NCBI RefSeq assembly: GCF_000226115.1
Contig: NC_016457.1
Coordinates: forward strand, 9,486,001-9,550,000
Source: Thermothielavioides terrestris NRRL 8126
Lineage: Eukaryota; Ascomycota; Sordariomycetes; Sordariales; Chaetomiaceae
Reading direction: 5' to 3'
DNA length: 64,000 nucleotides
The position numbers and the translations under genes were made by a program. Below, piece after piece: positions 21,300-33,949 of the stretch. Under the pieces are notes generated by a model. The model was not told the origin of the DNA and ran no database searches. It saw only the letters and a list, made by a program, of their open reading frames with translations. The stretch's first letter is position 1; each line of letters begins with the position of its first letter.

Positions 21300-24200
21300 A
21301 AATTATTAAATATATAATAGGTTACTAATAGCAAAGCAACCTCCGATTAACTAGCGGCAAGTAGTATAATCACCTTATTATATCGATTAATAAAAGAAGT
21401 TCTAAAAGAGGTATAATTCCAACAATAGCTTATAAGATAGAAAATGTAGGTTATACTCCTAGGCCTACTAAATAAGGCTAGAATACCTAGAAGATTAATC
21501 TAGTAGACCTCTATAAGTTTAATATAAGAGGTAACTAAGGTACCTAAATTTGATTGAAGATCGGCGATTTAACTTTGTTTAGCTTTTAAACCTAAATAAC
21601 CGTCAACTTGATCGAGGAATATAAGCTTATAAACCTTATTCCTAAGTTTTTCGACTAAATTAGCTAAATCGAATACTTAGCCAAAGAATAGGAGGTAGAT
21701 TTAATTAAACGTTACATAAGGCTTAAGAATAAGTATATTGCCATTGCGCACTTCCCTTACTCCTAAGGAGGTCTAGCTGTTAAGTACCAAATAGGTCGAT
21801 CAGTTACAAAGCAACGATCTTATTAAGATAATCTAATTGATCATTGTATAGTACAATATAGCAATTGGGTAAGCTATAGCTCTATAAGTCACCTATAACG
21901 CACTAGCCAATTTGATAGCAATGCTACTTATAAGAGTTTAGCAGTTTAAGTAAGAATAAGGCAATATCCCTAACCCTAAAGAACTTTCTATTTTATACGC
22001 CTAAGTCGAGGTACTTTTATACGATAAGATAGTACTAGAAGACGAGAGGACGAAGCTCCTTAAGAAAATTACTAATATAGTCGATCAATAAGGCTAAACT
22101 ATACCCTTGATCTAAACTAAACTGATATAAACCAAGTTGTACTTAGAGTTATATAATCCTAATCGCCTAATCTCAATGATCGAAAAGACTCTTAAACCTA
22201 CAACCTATATAAAGACTACGAAGATTGCTAACCTTAAGAAATTTATCGATAGTAAAGACTTAAAGTATTTAATATAGAAGGCAGCTATACTTTAGAAAAT
22301 CAAAGGGAACTACGAATTATTCTTGATAAAGGACTTAAAATTCGGATATATAGTGTCCTTTATTGGAGGCGAAGCAATAGAGGCTCTTGTACCCTATCTA
22401 GAAGAAGACGTAGCAGAGCTAATCACTAATTTTAACAAGTTGTTCAACTTCTTAGATAGATTCTATACCAATCCTACTAAGCTCTGCTATATAAAGAATG
22501 ATTTTATAGTTCTAAAGATAGGATCTACGCCCTACTATAAGTTCTTTACTAAGTTTATCTATCTTACTACTAAATTTAAGAAACCTAAGGACAAGTAGAA
22601 AGAGGAGTTCTATACTCGACTCTCTTAGAGCCTACGTTTCTAGATAGTAAGAGATCTAGTTAATCTAAATGTTAGCTTTAACAATTTTACTTACCTTAGT
22701 TACTAGTTCTCTTTACTCTAAGAAATAGCTAAAAAGGATTAGAAGGATAAAAAATCTAATTTACTAGGATCTAGATAACTAAGCAGAGGATTAGCTCCTA
22801 CAAAGAAGAAAGAAAAGACCCCTTAGCTAGATAGCTCTGGTAGAGGTAAGGCTAAATGTTACACGAACAAAGTGGGTGCTGCTTGACCTCGTCAGCCAAG
22901 GCAGCGAAGCACTCAAACCAAGTCGGAACTTTGGAAGAGTGCAAGATCGATGTATTTGCAAGAGCGTGAGATGCGGGCAAGTGCCTACCTAAATACAGGA
23001 GTGTGGTGGCCTATGCGTAAGGTGGCCTGTGCACTGTTGCGGGGCCTAGTGCTGTTGTGGGGCCCAGTGAGCTCAGTGGGCCCACACTTGCGCAGTTGGC
23101 CACAGGTGGCCACAGGTGACCTACAACTGCGTGTAACACTAAATTAGGATCTTCTAGACTCTCTTAAAAAGAGCGTAATGCTCTAAAAGAGGAGAGCAAG
23201 TGCTTCTATTGCTAGAAGACTAGTTATATAAAGGTATAATGTCTAAAACGTATTATAGCTATAATTAAAAAAATAAAGGTAGACTTAGAAAAAATAATGA
23301 ACTTAGTTAAGGAAAACAAGACTAAAACTACTAAATTAGAAGACTAAGGGCCCTAGGGAAAGTAGACTCTAGCTTATAGCTAGATATTAGGTTAGCAGTT
23401 ACCTAGATAGACATTTAGTAGCTTATAGGCGATTAGAGTCTCTCCTTCCCTTGTACTTTAGTTATTAATAGAACTAGTATTACTATTACTATACTTGTTA
23501 ACTCTAGAGCAAATGGTTATACCTTCTTTAATTAAACTTATATAAAGCGAATTGCTAAGAAACTCAGCGTTGAGGGGACACTACTCGAGACTCTAATCTC
23601 TATAAAGGACTTCTAAAGCCAATCTATAGACCCTATCGTCTTAATCCTAAGATTCGACCTCCGAATTAATAGGAGAATATAGAAGAATACCCTATTTCTA
23701 GCTCTTAATATAGGGAAAGAGCATTAGCTATTACTATGCCAATAGTAGCTTATTTACTATAATATTCTACTAGATACTCGCTAATATCGACTAATCTAGC
23801 CTAAAGATAAACTATATAATCTAGAATAGAGTTATATCCTTAAGATTCTTTACAACTCTCTTGTTCTAAAGATATTAAACCCTAAACACTAGAAAGATAC
23901 TAAGTAGAGAGACTAAGCAATAGAGCGTTAAGACTAGCGTTAAAAGGCTTAGTAGTAGCTATAAATACTAAAGTATAGAAAGCTACTTTCTAAACCTATA
24001 CCTAACAAATTCCACTAATTAGTATAGCCTACTAAAGATCTAGGAATATATCAATTAGTATAACCTAAGGTAAGCCTAAGATTATACTAATTAGTGCAAC
24101 TCAAAGTCTCTAAAATATATACTAATAGGCGTAATCTCACTAAACCCTCTAAGGAACCCCCTTGGAAGATATCGTTTAGAGGTATATAGGACAATAGCCT

Positions 24201-27200
24201 CTAGAAGATAGACTAGGCATTGAAAGGCAAGGAATTTATTCCCCTAGGAACCTATACTCGACCTATAACATCTAAAGAAGAAGAGGAATAGGCTGTCTCC
24301 TAGGTAAAAGAGGGTAAGCGACTATAGATTCTTAAGGACCTAATCAAAGCTATAGTCATCTCTACTATAGCCTTTAATAAAATGTTCTTTAAGGGGAACC
24401 AACAAGGAAATTCTACGTCAAGATTTATTATAATCGTCTAGATCGACTAAGCTATTAAAGCTAAGAAGATTAGTAAACTCCCTAATGACGAGGATAAGGA
24501 AGTCTAAGCCTAAGTCGAGGAAGCGATTGTAAAGTACCTTTATTTTACTAAATTTACTAATATATTTTTAAAGAAAGAATCTAATAAGATGCCTCTAAGG
24601 TATGAATATAACTATAAAATTGAATTTACTAGACTGCTACCCTAGCGAGTAAGCCCCTTATACTCTTATACTCTCGACTAGCTAGAAACTATAAAGAGGT
24701 ATCTAGTTGAGAACCTATAGAAGGGTTTTATTAAGCTAAGTACCGCCTTATATAGCTCCCCTATACTCTTTGCTATCAAAGGAGATAGGACCTAGAGGTT
24801 CTACGTTAACTACTAAGCTCTAAATAAGGTTACTATCAAAGACTACTATCTACTACCTTATATTGACGAAACCTTATAACAATAAGGAAATATTAAAATC
24901 TTTACTAAGATTGATATCTAGCAAGCCTTCTACTAGATCTGACTTGCCCCTAGAAGCGAAGACCTTACAACCTTCTAAACCTACTATAGCTAATTCTACT
25001 ATAAGGTCCTGCTATTTAGCCTATATAATAGACCTGCTACCTTCTAGCGATTTGTTAATTTCTAGTTCTTTGAGTACCTCGATATATTTATAACCACCTA
25101 TATCAATAACCTAATTATCTACTCTTAGAACAAAGAAAAATACTATAAGTATATACAACTTATCCTCTAAAAGCTATATAAAGTAGGTCTCTAAACGGAT
25201 ATTAAGAAATATAAATTCTATATCACTAAGACTAAGTTCCTTAGGTTTATCATTAGTACCGAAAGCGTTTAAGTAGACCTAAAGAAAATTGAGACAGTGG
25301 TTTCTTAGAACTAACCTATTACTATATAGGGAGTATAAGCCTTCCTTAGATTCTATAATTTTTACTACTAGTTCGTCTATAAGTATAGAAGGATTGTATA
25401 ACCCCTATAGCGCCTAACTATTAAAGGAAAACTGTTCAAATAGATCAAAGAGTGTAAAGAAGCCTTCTAAGAACTTAGGAGATAAATAACTAATACTCTA
25501 CTCCTTGAGCACTACAACTCTACTAGGAAGAGCTAAATCGAAGTCGATATATCTAGCGGAGTTATAGCTAGAGTCTTCTAGTAGAAATATAACGATAGTT
25601 AGTACCCCATTGTATTCTTTTTAAAAACGATGTCTAGACTAGAAAGCAATTATCCTATCTATAACAAGGAACTCTTTACCATTGTATATACTATCAAAGA
25701 ATAGTATCTAATACTGCTTAGCCTCTAATAGTAGTTCAACATCTTATCTAACTACTATACATTGCAATACTTTATATAGATGAAGCTACTTAATATATAG
25801 CAAGCCAAATAGGCTAAGCTCCTCTCTACCCTAAATTTCTAAATTGTCTACCGACCTAGTAAGTAAAACGCTATTGCTAACGCCTTGTCCTACAAAGCTA
25901 AAGAGCTCGCTACCTAGAAGGAAGTCTAAGAAGCCTATTGTACCTAGATAGTCCTCCCTAAGAGCAAGCTAGACCTATAGATCCTAGAAGAACTAGAGTT
26001 GCTACCTAAGGAGCCTACTAAGTGCGACTTACGGTATATAGTCTATTAGATCGAAGCTAACGAATTTGAATTGTCCTACCTACAACAACTTGGAAAATAT
26101 AAGCTAGTAGATACTATTCTTAAAGCAAACTAGGAAAGCGAGGCCCTAGGGAGCTTCTAAAAGCTTGTTTACCAAAATAATACTAACTAAACTTTAAGCG
26201 ATAGTAGCTTCCTACTAAAGGGAGAGAGGCTAATAGTCCTATTGGATAGCTATCTACGAACCTACCTATTAGCCGAGATCTATAACTAGATTTCTATAAC
26301 CTACCTAGGTAGGAACAAGATACAAGAGTTAATCTAGAGACAATACTTCTAGCTAGGGCAAATAGGAGATATTGACAAGTTTATCTGGAATTACTAGACT
26401 TGCTAACGTTCCTATATACTCTACGATAAGCTACTAATCCTCCTCAAGCCCCTAGAAGTTCCTATAAGACCTTGGTAGTATATTACTATAGACTTCTATA
26501 TAATGCCTTAAGACAAGTTAAGCTACGACTAAGTCTTTATTGTAGTAGACCACTTAGGGAAACGTAGTTATTTACTTCCTTATTATAAGACTACTATTAT
26601 TAAAGAGATAGTGTAACTCTTCTATTAGTATATTTAGTATATTTATAGAGCCCTAGAATCGATTACTTTAGACTAAAGCCCTTAGTTTATCTTAGTATTC
26701 TAGGACAAGTTCTATAAAATCCTTGGAATTAACTTATACCTCTCTTCTTTAGAGTACCCCTAGACAAATAGATAAACTAAAATTATAAATTAATACTTTA
26801 ACTAGCGCCTATATCTATTTATTAACTATTTCTAAGACAATTAGTTAGAATTATTGCCTATAATAGATTTTACTTAAGCTATTTTACCCTACTTGTCTAC
26901 CAGTCTCGCCTTATTCAAAGTCGAGACTAGTATACTTCCTTAGATAACCTACAATTAGTAGGAATATATCTAAGAGTTTAGTAGCGTTAAAGACAAGCTT
27001 AATCGTACTAAAGCCTAGAAGATACTCTCTAAAATCAATTCTACTATCTAATTTACTAGGAAAAGTATATAAAAAGCCTAGGAAGCCTAAAAGTAGTAAA
27101 CGAATAAGCATTAGCGACTAGAAAAGTTTAAAGTTAGCTAGGAGGTCTATATTATAAATGGCTGCTAATAGACAAACCAACTAAGTAATAAGCTCAATTA

Positions 27201-27740
27201 CCTAGTTGCTAGGCCTTTTCCAATTATTACTAAGAAGGGTTATTCCTATAAGCTAAAGCTATCTAAGACTTAGAAGATATACCTAGTATTTACCCTAGAT
27301 CGACTCTGGAGAGCACTAAATAACCTATTACTAGGCTAGGAACCCTAGCCTAAGCCGCTAATTAAGGTGGATAGCGAATTAGAATAGTAAGTTGAAAAGA
27401 TTCTTGCCTCCTAGATATTTAAAGGGAAACTCTAGTACTACGCTCAGTAGATTAGTTAGGGCAAGGACCCTAAATAGTATAATACTGCTAATTTCAAAAA
27501 TATACTATACCGCCTCTAGGAATTCTATAAGGAATTCTCCTATATAGCTAGACTACCTTAGCGATTGCTATAATAGCTAAAGGCTTATAAAGAGGATTAC
27601 TTCGATAATAAACACCTAGATAATTTTATCCTAGCTCCTTTATATACCTACTAGCCTAGATATAGCAACTTGTATAGCCTAGCGGGCTATAGGGCAGATT
27701 TCTAAGTCTCGTAGAACTCAATTGTATAAACTTCGTAAAA
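21300..27740 (+). pseudogene. Gypsy-1 gag-pol remnant with chromodomain
   Basis: The longest intact gag piece is 22323-22598 (91 codons, FNKLFNFLDRFYTNPTKL). A zinc-knuckle relic KCFYC-x-KTSYIK follows near 23199-23246; its expected His is Tyr. A protease-like NSRA (for DSGA) is near 23505. RT shows YSSPILFAIK near 24760 and the YIDDLIIYS equivalent, now YINNLIIYS, near 25100-25125. RNase H and the GPY-less integrase lie at about 25550-27050. A chromodomain relic (VEKIL....FKGKLQYY) lies at about 27390-27540. Stops are TAG/TAA at Gln/Trp positions. Confidence 0.87.
22857..23138. mobile_element. 282-bp solo-LTR- or MITE-like insert inside gypsy-1
   Basis: Ends are perfect 9-bp inverted repeats, TGTTACACG...CGTGTAACA, flanked by the 5-bp duplication CTAAA (22852-22856 and 23139-23143). 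Gypsy-2 has the uninterrupted sequence at the equivalent place (about 39131-39143), which proves insertion. TG...CA ends and a 5-bp duplication favour a solo LTR. Composition is GC-rich with few TA conversions, in stark contrast to the RIP-saturated host element. No coding frame of note. Confidence 0.9.
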
Positions 27741-27838
27741 AAAGGGCTTATAAGCCGATTCGCCTAATTACCAACAGCTAGCGGAGAACCGCAACGCATC
27801 CGTCGTATAAGCACAACGTTTTTTTGAGAGGGGGGTGA

Positions 27839-28223
27839 TATAACGGTATAGCACGCTAACCACCGTTATATAACTTGCGCACAGACCTGTTATATGACTA
27901 TCTACCTACGTAACTTCCTAAGTTGGTAGATTTATAGGATTCGAGTCGACTTCCAGATTGGGAAGGAGGGGTTGACTTGCCGATAAGGAAAAACGCGCTA
28001 ATAAGGTAAATCGCATCTTACCTTATAACGTACAGACTTTATAACCCTACTACAAATTGTAGCCCCACTACAAATTGTCTATATATACCACCTAAGGTAT
28101 TTAAGTACAGTTTTCTACCTATATATTGATAGTTTTCCCTCTCTCCTTAGACTTAAAGTTTTCGTCAATCGAGGATCAATTTAGTTGCGAGCTATCTAGC
28201 ACTTGTTTTGCCTTGCTGTGACA
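27839..28223 (+). repeat. Gypsy-1 3' LTR (385 bp)
   Basis: Starts TATAACGG (RIP-altered TGTAACGG) and ends CTTGCTGTGACA, followed by the GGTGC duplication. Confidence 0.92.
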
Positions 28224-28550
28224 GGTGCCGTAGAGTACGTAACTGTGAGTGCCGCAGGGTATATAACTGTGGGTGCCGTAGGGTATATAACTGTAGGTGC
28301 TGTAGGGTGTGTAACTATAGGTGCCGCAGGCAGGGTTACGTAACTGTGGGTGCCGCAAGGTACGTAACTGTGAGTGCCGCAAGGTACATAACTGTAGGTG
28401 CCGCAGGCAGGGTGCACAACTGTAGCTGCTATAGGCAGGGTATATAACTATGGCTACCGCAGGCAGGGTACATAACTGTGGCTGCCATAGGCAGGGTACG
28501 TACCTAACTAAGGTATAAGTGCCGTAGGGTATATAACTATAGGTAAGGTG
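28224..28550 (+). repeat. 24/28-bp minisatellite array, segment 3
   Basis: About twelve units. 24-bp units (GGTATATAACTGTGGGTGCC plus GYAG) prevail on the left and 28-bp units with an extra GGCA on the right. Segments 1 to 3 together make about 0.6 kb of array. Confidence 0.85.
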
Positions 28551-28611
28551 CACACAAGCTATAGAGGTAGGTAAGCGAGAGCGATAGGCAGGGTAGGCAA
28601 TGTTTTATTAC

Positions 28612-28728
28612 ATATAGCGAAGAGCGATTTTAAAAGTGGGCTAGGTTTGTTTGTTTGGTTAGAGTTAGTTGCAAACGAGTGTCACGTTTATAGACAGTGA
28701 AGGACTTAGAGCGCTATAAGCTAGCGGC
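28612..28728 (-). repeat. Inverted repeat, right copy (partner at 15438-15575)
   Basis: Shares CAGTGAAGGACTTRGAGCGC and neighbouring bases with the left copy in opposite orientation. It is followed by about 430 bases of less mutated DNA. Confidence 0.6.
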
Positions 28729-29163
28729 GATTAATAATCACGAGTCAATTAACTAGGTTGGCTTAGGCAGAGGTACCGCCGTCAAGGCTTGCATCCACTC
28801 GTAAGTCCCGACGGTGCTCGGAATAGAATCCAGACCCAGTGACGAGGGCGAGGATTAGATGCAGCGGATCTCGTTAGTAACGTACTATTACTCCAGTGCT
28901 CTTGGTGGTCAGCCGGGCTAGGCTCAACTAGGAAGTCTAACTTTCTTCGTGGATGCTCGCAGTCAATGAATCTTGGAGGCAATTGGGGTCACCAACCCGA
29001 GCTCCTGCTTTCAGTAAGATCAAGCCTATAGCAGTTAGCTCGTAGGACGAGGTTTTTGAAGCACAACGTAGATAGAACACTCTAAGAGAGTAGAGAATTG
29101 GTAGGACCGGTATACGGAAGAGCGGAAGAGCGTAGATTCAAGCGTCCGAGAACTGGTGCATTC
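28729..29163. other. Unmutated spacer between the two nested clusters
   Basis: About 435 bases of moderate GC with no RIP signature. It ends with the CATTC target duplication (29159-29163) of copia-2. Minus-strand open frames of about 65 codons exist but match nothing I know. It probably is, or was, single-copy host DNA. Confidence 0.5.
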
Positions 29164-29381
29164 TAACAGAGCTACTACGCTAGATGGAGACAAGGAAGCT
29201 ATCACGAAGTGCCTAATACACAGAGATAGCAATCAATGATAGTGTTGTTCGTTATATTGATCAAAGTGTATATAAAAGAGGGCTACTCTAGGCATCTAGA
29301 TCTGTAGCTCTAGTAGATCCTAATTATAGCAGTATAGCCCATAGGTGCCGAGCCTCTAGTATTGAAGCCTAGGTTCTAATA
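29164..29381 (-). repeat. Copia-2 3' LTR (218 bp)
   Basis: Same length as 42970-43187. Its outer (left) end is close to the partner and its inner end is TA-converted. Confidence 0.92.
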
Positions 29382-29599
29382 CACCCCCCTAGGTCGAGCT
29401 ATGGCTCTAGCCTATTTACTGCATTTAATAATCTTAATGCTATCGCTATCCTTACGATCTTCCTAATTCGGTTGTTCTATAGTGTTGAGGTCTTTCTATC
29501 GCCTAGATCTTTCTAAGTGCCTACCTATCTTAATTCTATATACTTAGGTAGTAAACCGAACTTTCTTCTTAGCTATAGCTACTAGCTTGTTCGCTAGTT

Positions 29600-32500
29600 G
29601 TTCCTTCTTATATACCTAGTTAGTACGTAGTTCGATTAAGTATTTAATATCGATTAGATTGTATATAGTAACGAACCGCTTATAAAGCTCTAAGCTTAGC
29701 GCCTTTATTAAACTATCTACTAGTATTTCCTTAGAGGGTATATTAAAGTAGTGCAAAACCTCTACACTAACCTACCCCACCACACCTAGGACCAGGCGTA
29801 CGAGATAGCTTCCAAAGGAATGCAGTGTCCCTCTAGACGGATGAAGATAGTGCGTATCGAGTGGTAGGAAGGCTGTCTTCCGAGAGGAAGACACGTAGCT
29901 CAGGTGCGTCTAGTGGGATATAGCGGAAACATAAGAAAGGACAACAAGAATGCGGTTAGAGCTCAATAGCTCAGATACCTATCGTCTAGACAAAGGTAGG
30001 ACAATAAAAGGAGAGGCTTAACAGCCTTCCTAGAAGAAGGAGAACTACCAACGTAGTGTCAACGAACGTATATTAACAACTGCTTAATGTCTTGCTTGAT
30101 GATGAAGAAGATAGGCTTAGCCCACTTAAATATATATGACTAGAGGGTCAGACCTCCCCTAGCAACGAATGCAACGCTCTGAGACAAATAGAAAAACAGA
30201 AAAACTGGGTCCCCCCCCCCATGTCCAGATAGTCCATCACCCTAATCCAATATATTCCACTTTGATCCTCTCGTTCTACGCTTCCTAATATAGCTAGTGG
30301 TTGTAGATATCAATATACTACAACTTAGTCTATAGAGTGGCTACTTTGGCTATGATTAGCCTAATTGTCTAGCGGTTGTCACACTAAATAGAGAGGTGGT
30401 AGTCGTTCAGTTCGATTGATAGCTCCTTCAATAGGCGTTGTAGGAATATACCTTCCTTAGCCACCTATGCTAGGGCAAGGAGTTCTACCTCTATAGTTGA
30501 TATAGTAACGGTGTCTTATTTACTAGCTCGCTATACGATGAGCCTACTAAACAGTATAATTGTATAACCTTATAAGCTCTTATAGTCGAGGCTATTGTTG
30601 GTAAAGCTGGTATCGCTAGCTACGATTAGGACATCGCTATTGCCTAGTTAGAGCGCTAGGAACCACGTGTCGTAGAGGTAACATAGTACTCTGTTGGCTA
30701 CCTTGTAGTGTTCTAGTTCAGGGTTCTAATTAAACTGCGCGAGCTATAACGTTGCGAAGGCAATATCTAGCTATATATTGATGGCTACGTATATAATAGA
30801 GCTGATCTTCCTTTAATATAGGCCTACTGAACCGCTAGTTACAATTTCCAAGTATAGGAGCAGTTCCTTTATATCTATAGGCGTTTTCTCTTTCTTCTAG
30901 TTTTATATAGGTCGGTAGATCTTCTCGATATACGCCGTTTGGCTAAGCTATACTAAGCGCTTTGTTCGATTACGGTAGACCTCTATTCTAAGGAACTAGT
31001 GTAGGTTATCGCTATCTATAAGTTTATAATAGGCCCTTAAGCTATTGATTAGTTCTTCTATATACTTACAGTCTCTTTTACAGTACGTAAGGATAATGTT
31101 ATCGACGTAAAAGAAGATAATAATGCCTTTATTCGTTATAATACAGGGTACCTAAGGTATAGCTTGGAAACCTAGGCTCTTAAGTGTGCTAGTCAGTGCC
31201 CTCTACTAGAGGAGGGGCGACTACTATAGGCTATATAGAGCCCTCTTTAGCTTTAATACCGTTCTAGGTTTACAATAGCCCTATAGTATATATATAAAAA
31301 CATCTTTGTCGATCTCTACATTTATAAACGTATTAATAGTATTAAACTACTTTAATTCAAGGTTGAAGTGCACTACAGTTATAAGGACTATTCTAAATGA
31401 TTATATAGCTAGAGTTGCTATATAGTTCTCTTCTACTAAAGTCCTCTATTATTAATCGCTATAGACAACTAGTCTCGCTTTATATTTGACAAAATGCCTT
31501 GTTTTATTAAGCTTATAGATATATACCTATATACTATCGAGGATCTAGTTGCTACTAACTTGATTATTGTAATGGCTAACCTCCTCCTAGGATTGTTTAA
31601 TCTTATAGCTATATAGGTAATCGCATTTAGCCTCTAGGAAAAGCTCTCCTAATAGATACTCCTTAAGATCTATATACTATTTTAGCTCTAGTAGTAGCTA
31701 TAACTAGTAGATGGTATTCAATTTGTTCGCTCGCTTTAGCTAGATAACCTTTTCGCGTATAAGCTTTCTTTCTTCCTCCTTCTATTTAGCTAGGTGGGTT
31801 ATCTTCCTAATTAAGCGCCTCGCTTCCACCTTAGGACCTAGCGTTCCTATATAGAAGGCCGCCTACTATAGCTCGAACTTATACTTAGCTTCAGTTCTAG
31901 GTGTACTAGGGGCGCTCTTCCTCTGTTCAGAGAAGGGTAGTAGAGAGCTAACAAAGGCTACTACTATAAGTATAGCTAGTAGTATTAGCGATAGTATTGG
32001 ATAAAGGAACTTAAGGAAGGTCCTAGAGGTATCGCCCTTTACTACAATAGTATCTAGGGCTTCCTTAGTAGTAGTAATCACTTTTACTTGTTCGGTCTCT
32101 AATAGTATACTTATTGTTATAGCAGACTCCTCTTCTTCTTCTTCTTCCACTATAGGCAATAGTTCGTTATCGCCTTTATAATTAGTATCATCTATATATC
32201 TAGCTTAAAGCTAGCGCTTTAGCTCTTTAAGGTCTACCTAGGCAAGGCTCTAAGCGATTTTATATTTATCGCTAGAGAACACTTGCCTCTCGTCAAAGAT
32301 ATTATCGTAGGTATAAACTACCTAGTTGGTAGATAGGTTCTAGATACGATAGATATTCAAGGAGTTATATCCAATAAGATATCCGACCTAGGCTCTTAGT
32401 CGAAGGCGCTCTAGGCGCTTCTACTTCTTCTTTACAATATCTATTATCGCGAACGCCTTACAACTATAGACTTTTAAGTAGCTTTAGTATAGCTTATACT

Positions 32501-33944
32501 CTAATATATTAAGGCCATCTCTAGTGGCTAGGGAGCTATAAAAGCGCTCTAATAGTGTTCTCCATTCAGTAGTTAAACGAGGTGTTCTATTATATAGATA
32601 TACTACTACTCTAGTAATCTCTAGCTACAGTTGCTATAGCAACTACACGCCGTTGGCTATCGCTCTAGCCTTCTCTTTGATTATACCCCCCAAGTGCTCA
32701 ACGCCGCTATTCTAAGCAGGGGTATCAAGCGCAAAGGGCTCTATCTTAATACCCTGCTTATACGCCCAGTTGGTAATAATGCTCGCCTAGGTAAACTCGT
32801 TGTTATACTCTAGAACTTTGATCTATAGTTTATACTATATTCTAAAGAACTGTGCGAGGTACTTAATAGCTACTAGGATACTAGCCGCCTTACGGTCGTA
32901 TAGGTAGTAATCCTATATAAGATCTAAATAATAGTCTATTGCTAGGAGTAGGTATTTGAAGTACTGTCAGCCTTCCTTGTAAGGATGAAGATCTAGGGCG
33001 ATCTTCTCGCCTAGGCCGAAGTCAAACGGTTATAGTATTTGGCTAGGGCAGCGTTTTAACTTGCCAAGGCCATAGCCATTATACTTAACAGTTGGGATAC
33101 CCTTGATTTAGCCTCCTCTTAAACAGTTGACGAAATGTTCCAACGCTCTAGGGCCTATATAGCCAAGGCGTAGATACTACGTTATAGCATCTGCTACGCT
33201 CTCTATACACCTTACAAGGCGCTTAAGCTTCTATATTCTAATTACGAAGGCCGTAGGCGTATAGTCCTCTAGCATATACTCGAGGACGTATTGTTGGTAA
33301 AGCTTGGTGGTATATCTGAGGAGGGAGTGATTGTACTGCCTAAGAGAGTAGTTCGGAGTACTCTATAGGCTATTGTCCTACTAGATCCCTCGCTAATTAA
33401 GTTGTTTTAACGATATAATATTATAGACGAAAGTTAGGCAGTATACAACGTTATATAGTATAACGATCGCAATGCCTTCGTTGTTCTATAGTTTGACATC
33501 TATCTTACTGTAACCCTTAATCTGAATAGGGTACTCGCCTACTTAGACGCACTTATCTAGCGCTACTAGTCTTAGAGGGCGTTTGAACCTACTAAGGTGG
33601 TTGGCGATATAAATGGTTAACCTCGAATCTAGGATCACTAAGTTGATTAGGGGATACGATTCTCCTGCTTAGTATATTGCTTAGATTGTTACAAAGCTCG
33701 CTAAATATTTGCCTATAGTTCGCTACGTATACCTATAAGCTATTCGATAGCTAAATAAAGCGATATTGCTTAGTTTGCTTAAAGGGGTAGTATTATTGTT
33801 CGATTTGTTCAGAGCTATACTTAGCTCTTAGGCAGCTTAGTTAGTATTATACTTAGCGTTCTGGTATTTAGGAGCAATGCTTGGCTCCTAGGCGGCCTAA
33901 TTAGCATTGTGCCTATTAGTATAGTATTCAGTGCCTTAGCTAGT
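29600..33944 (-). pseudogene. Copia-2 pol remnant (integrase, RT, RNase H)
   Basis: Minus-strand reading parallels copia-1. The longest intact piece is 32159-31866 (97 codons; TTKEALDTIVVKGDTSRTFL), which aligns with copia-1 around 6340-6410. The RNase H end (EILVDSLIKALSLEL) is at about 29740-29690. The RNase H is cut by the 506-bp insert between YIDIYNHQLYQEA (about 30310) and PSKEILVDS. All other frames are closed by TAG/TAA. The 5' part continues on the far side of gypsy-2. Confidence 0.85.
29745..30250. mobile_element. 506-bp unclassified insertion in copia-2 RNase H
   Basis: Comparison with copia-1 shows that the RNase H reading (...KVEYI | PSKEILVDS...) is interrupted here. The interruption is flanked by TATATT at 29739-29744 and 30251-30256, so a 5-6-bp target duplication. 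The insert starts AAAGTAGTGCAAAACC and ends CCCTAATCCAA, lacks terminal inverted repeats and has no open frame of note. It contains a 10-C run (30211-30220). It is less TA-rich than its host. It could be a solo LTR with unusual ends, a SINE-like piece or a fragment. Confidence 0.7.
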
Positions 33945-33949
33945 ATTAC

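Larger units (their letters stand above)
20745..28223 (+). mobile_element. Gypsy-1: chromodomain Ty3/gypsy retrotransposon, RIP-degenerated
   Basis: Two 385-bp LTRs (20745-21129 and 27839-28223) and the target duplication GGTGC (20740-20744 and 28224-28228) bound a 7479-bp element. LTRs start TGTAACGG and end TGTGACA or TATAACA. A polypurine tract (GAGAGGGGGGTGA) precedes the right LTR. Gag, protease, RT, RNase H, integrase and a C-terminal chromodomain relic follow in the order of chromoviruses. The sequence is saturated with RIP-type stops. Net of a 282-bp insert and its duplication it is about 7.2 kb. Confidence 0.93.

Noticed and set aside
18430..28550. CRISPR-like array
   Set aside because: Units are contiguous and near-identical with no unique spacers; it is a eukaryotic minisatellite.
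28729..29163. rRNA or other conserved RNA in the unmutated spacer
   Set aside because: No segment matches 5S, 5.8S, 18S or 28S landmarks that I know, and no tRNA fold was found.
31866..32159. 97-codon minus-strand protein with a hydrophobic segment
   Set aside because: It is a surviving piece of the copia-2 polyprotein, matching copia-1 at about 6340-6480.
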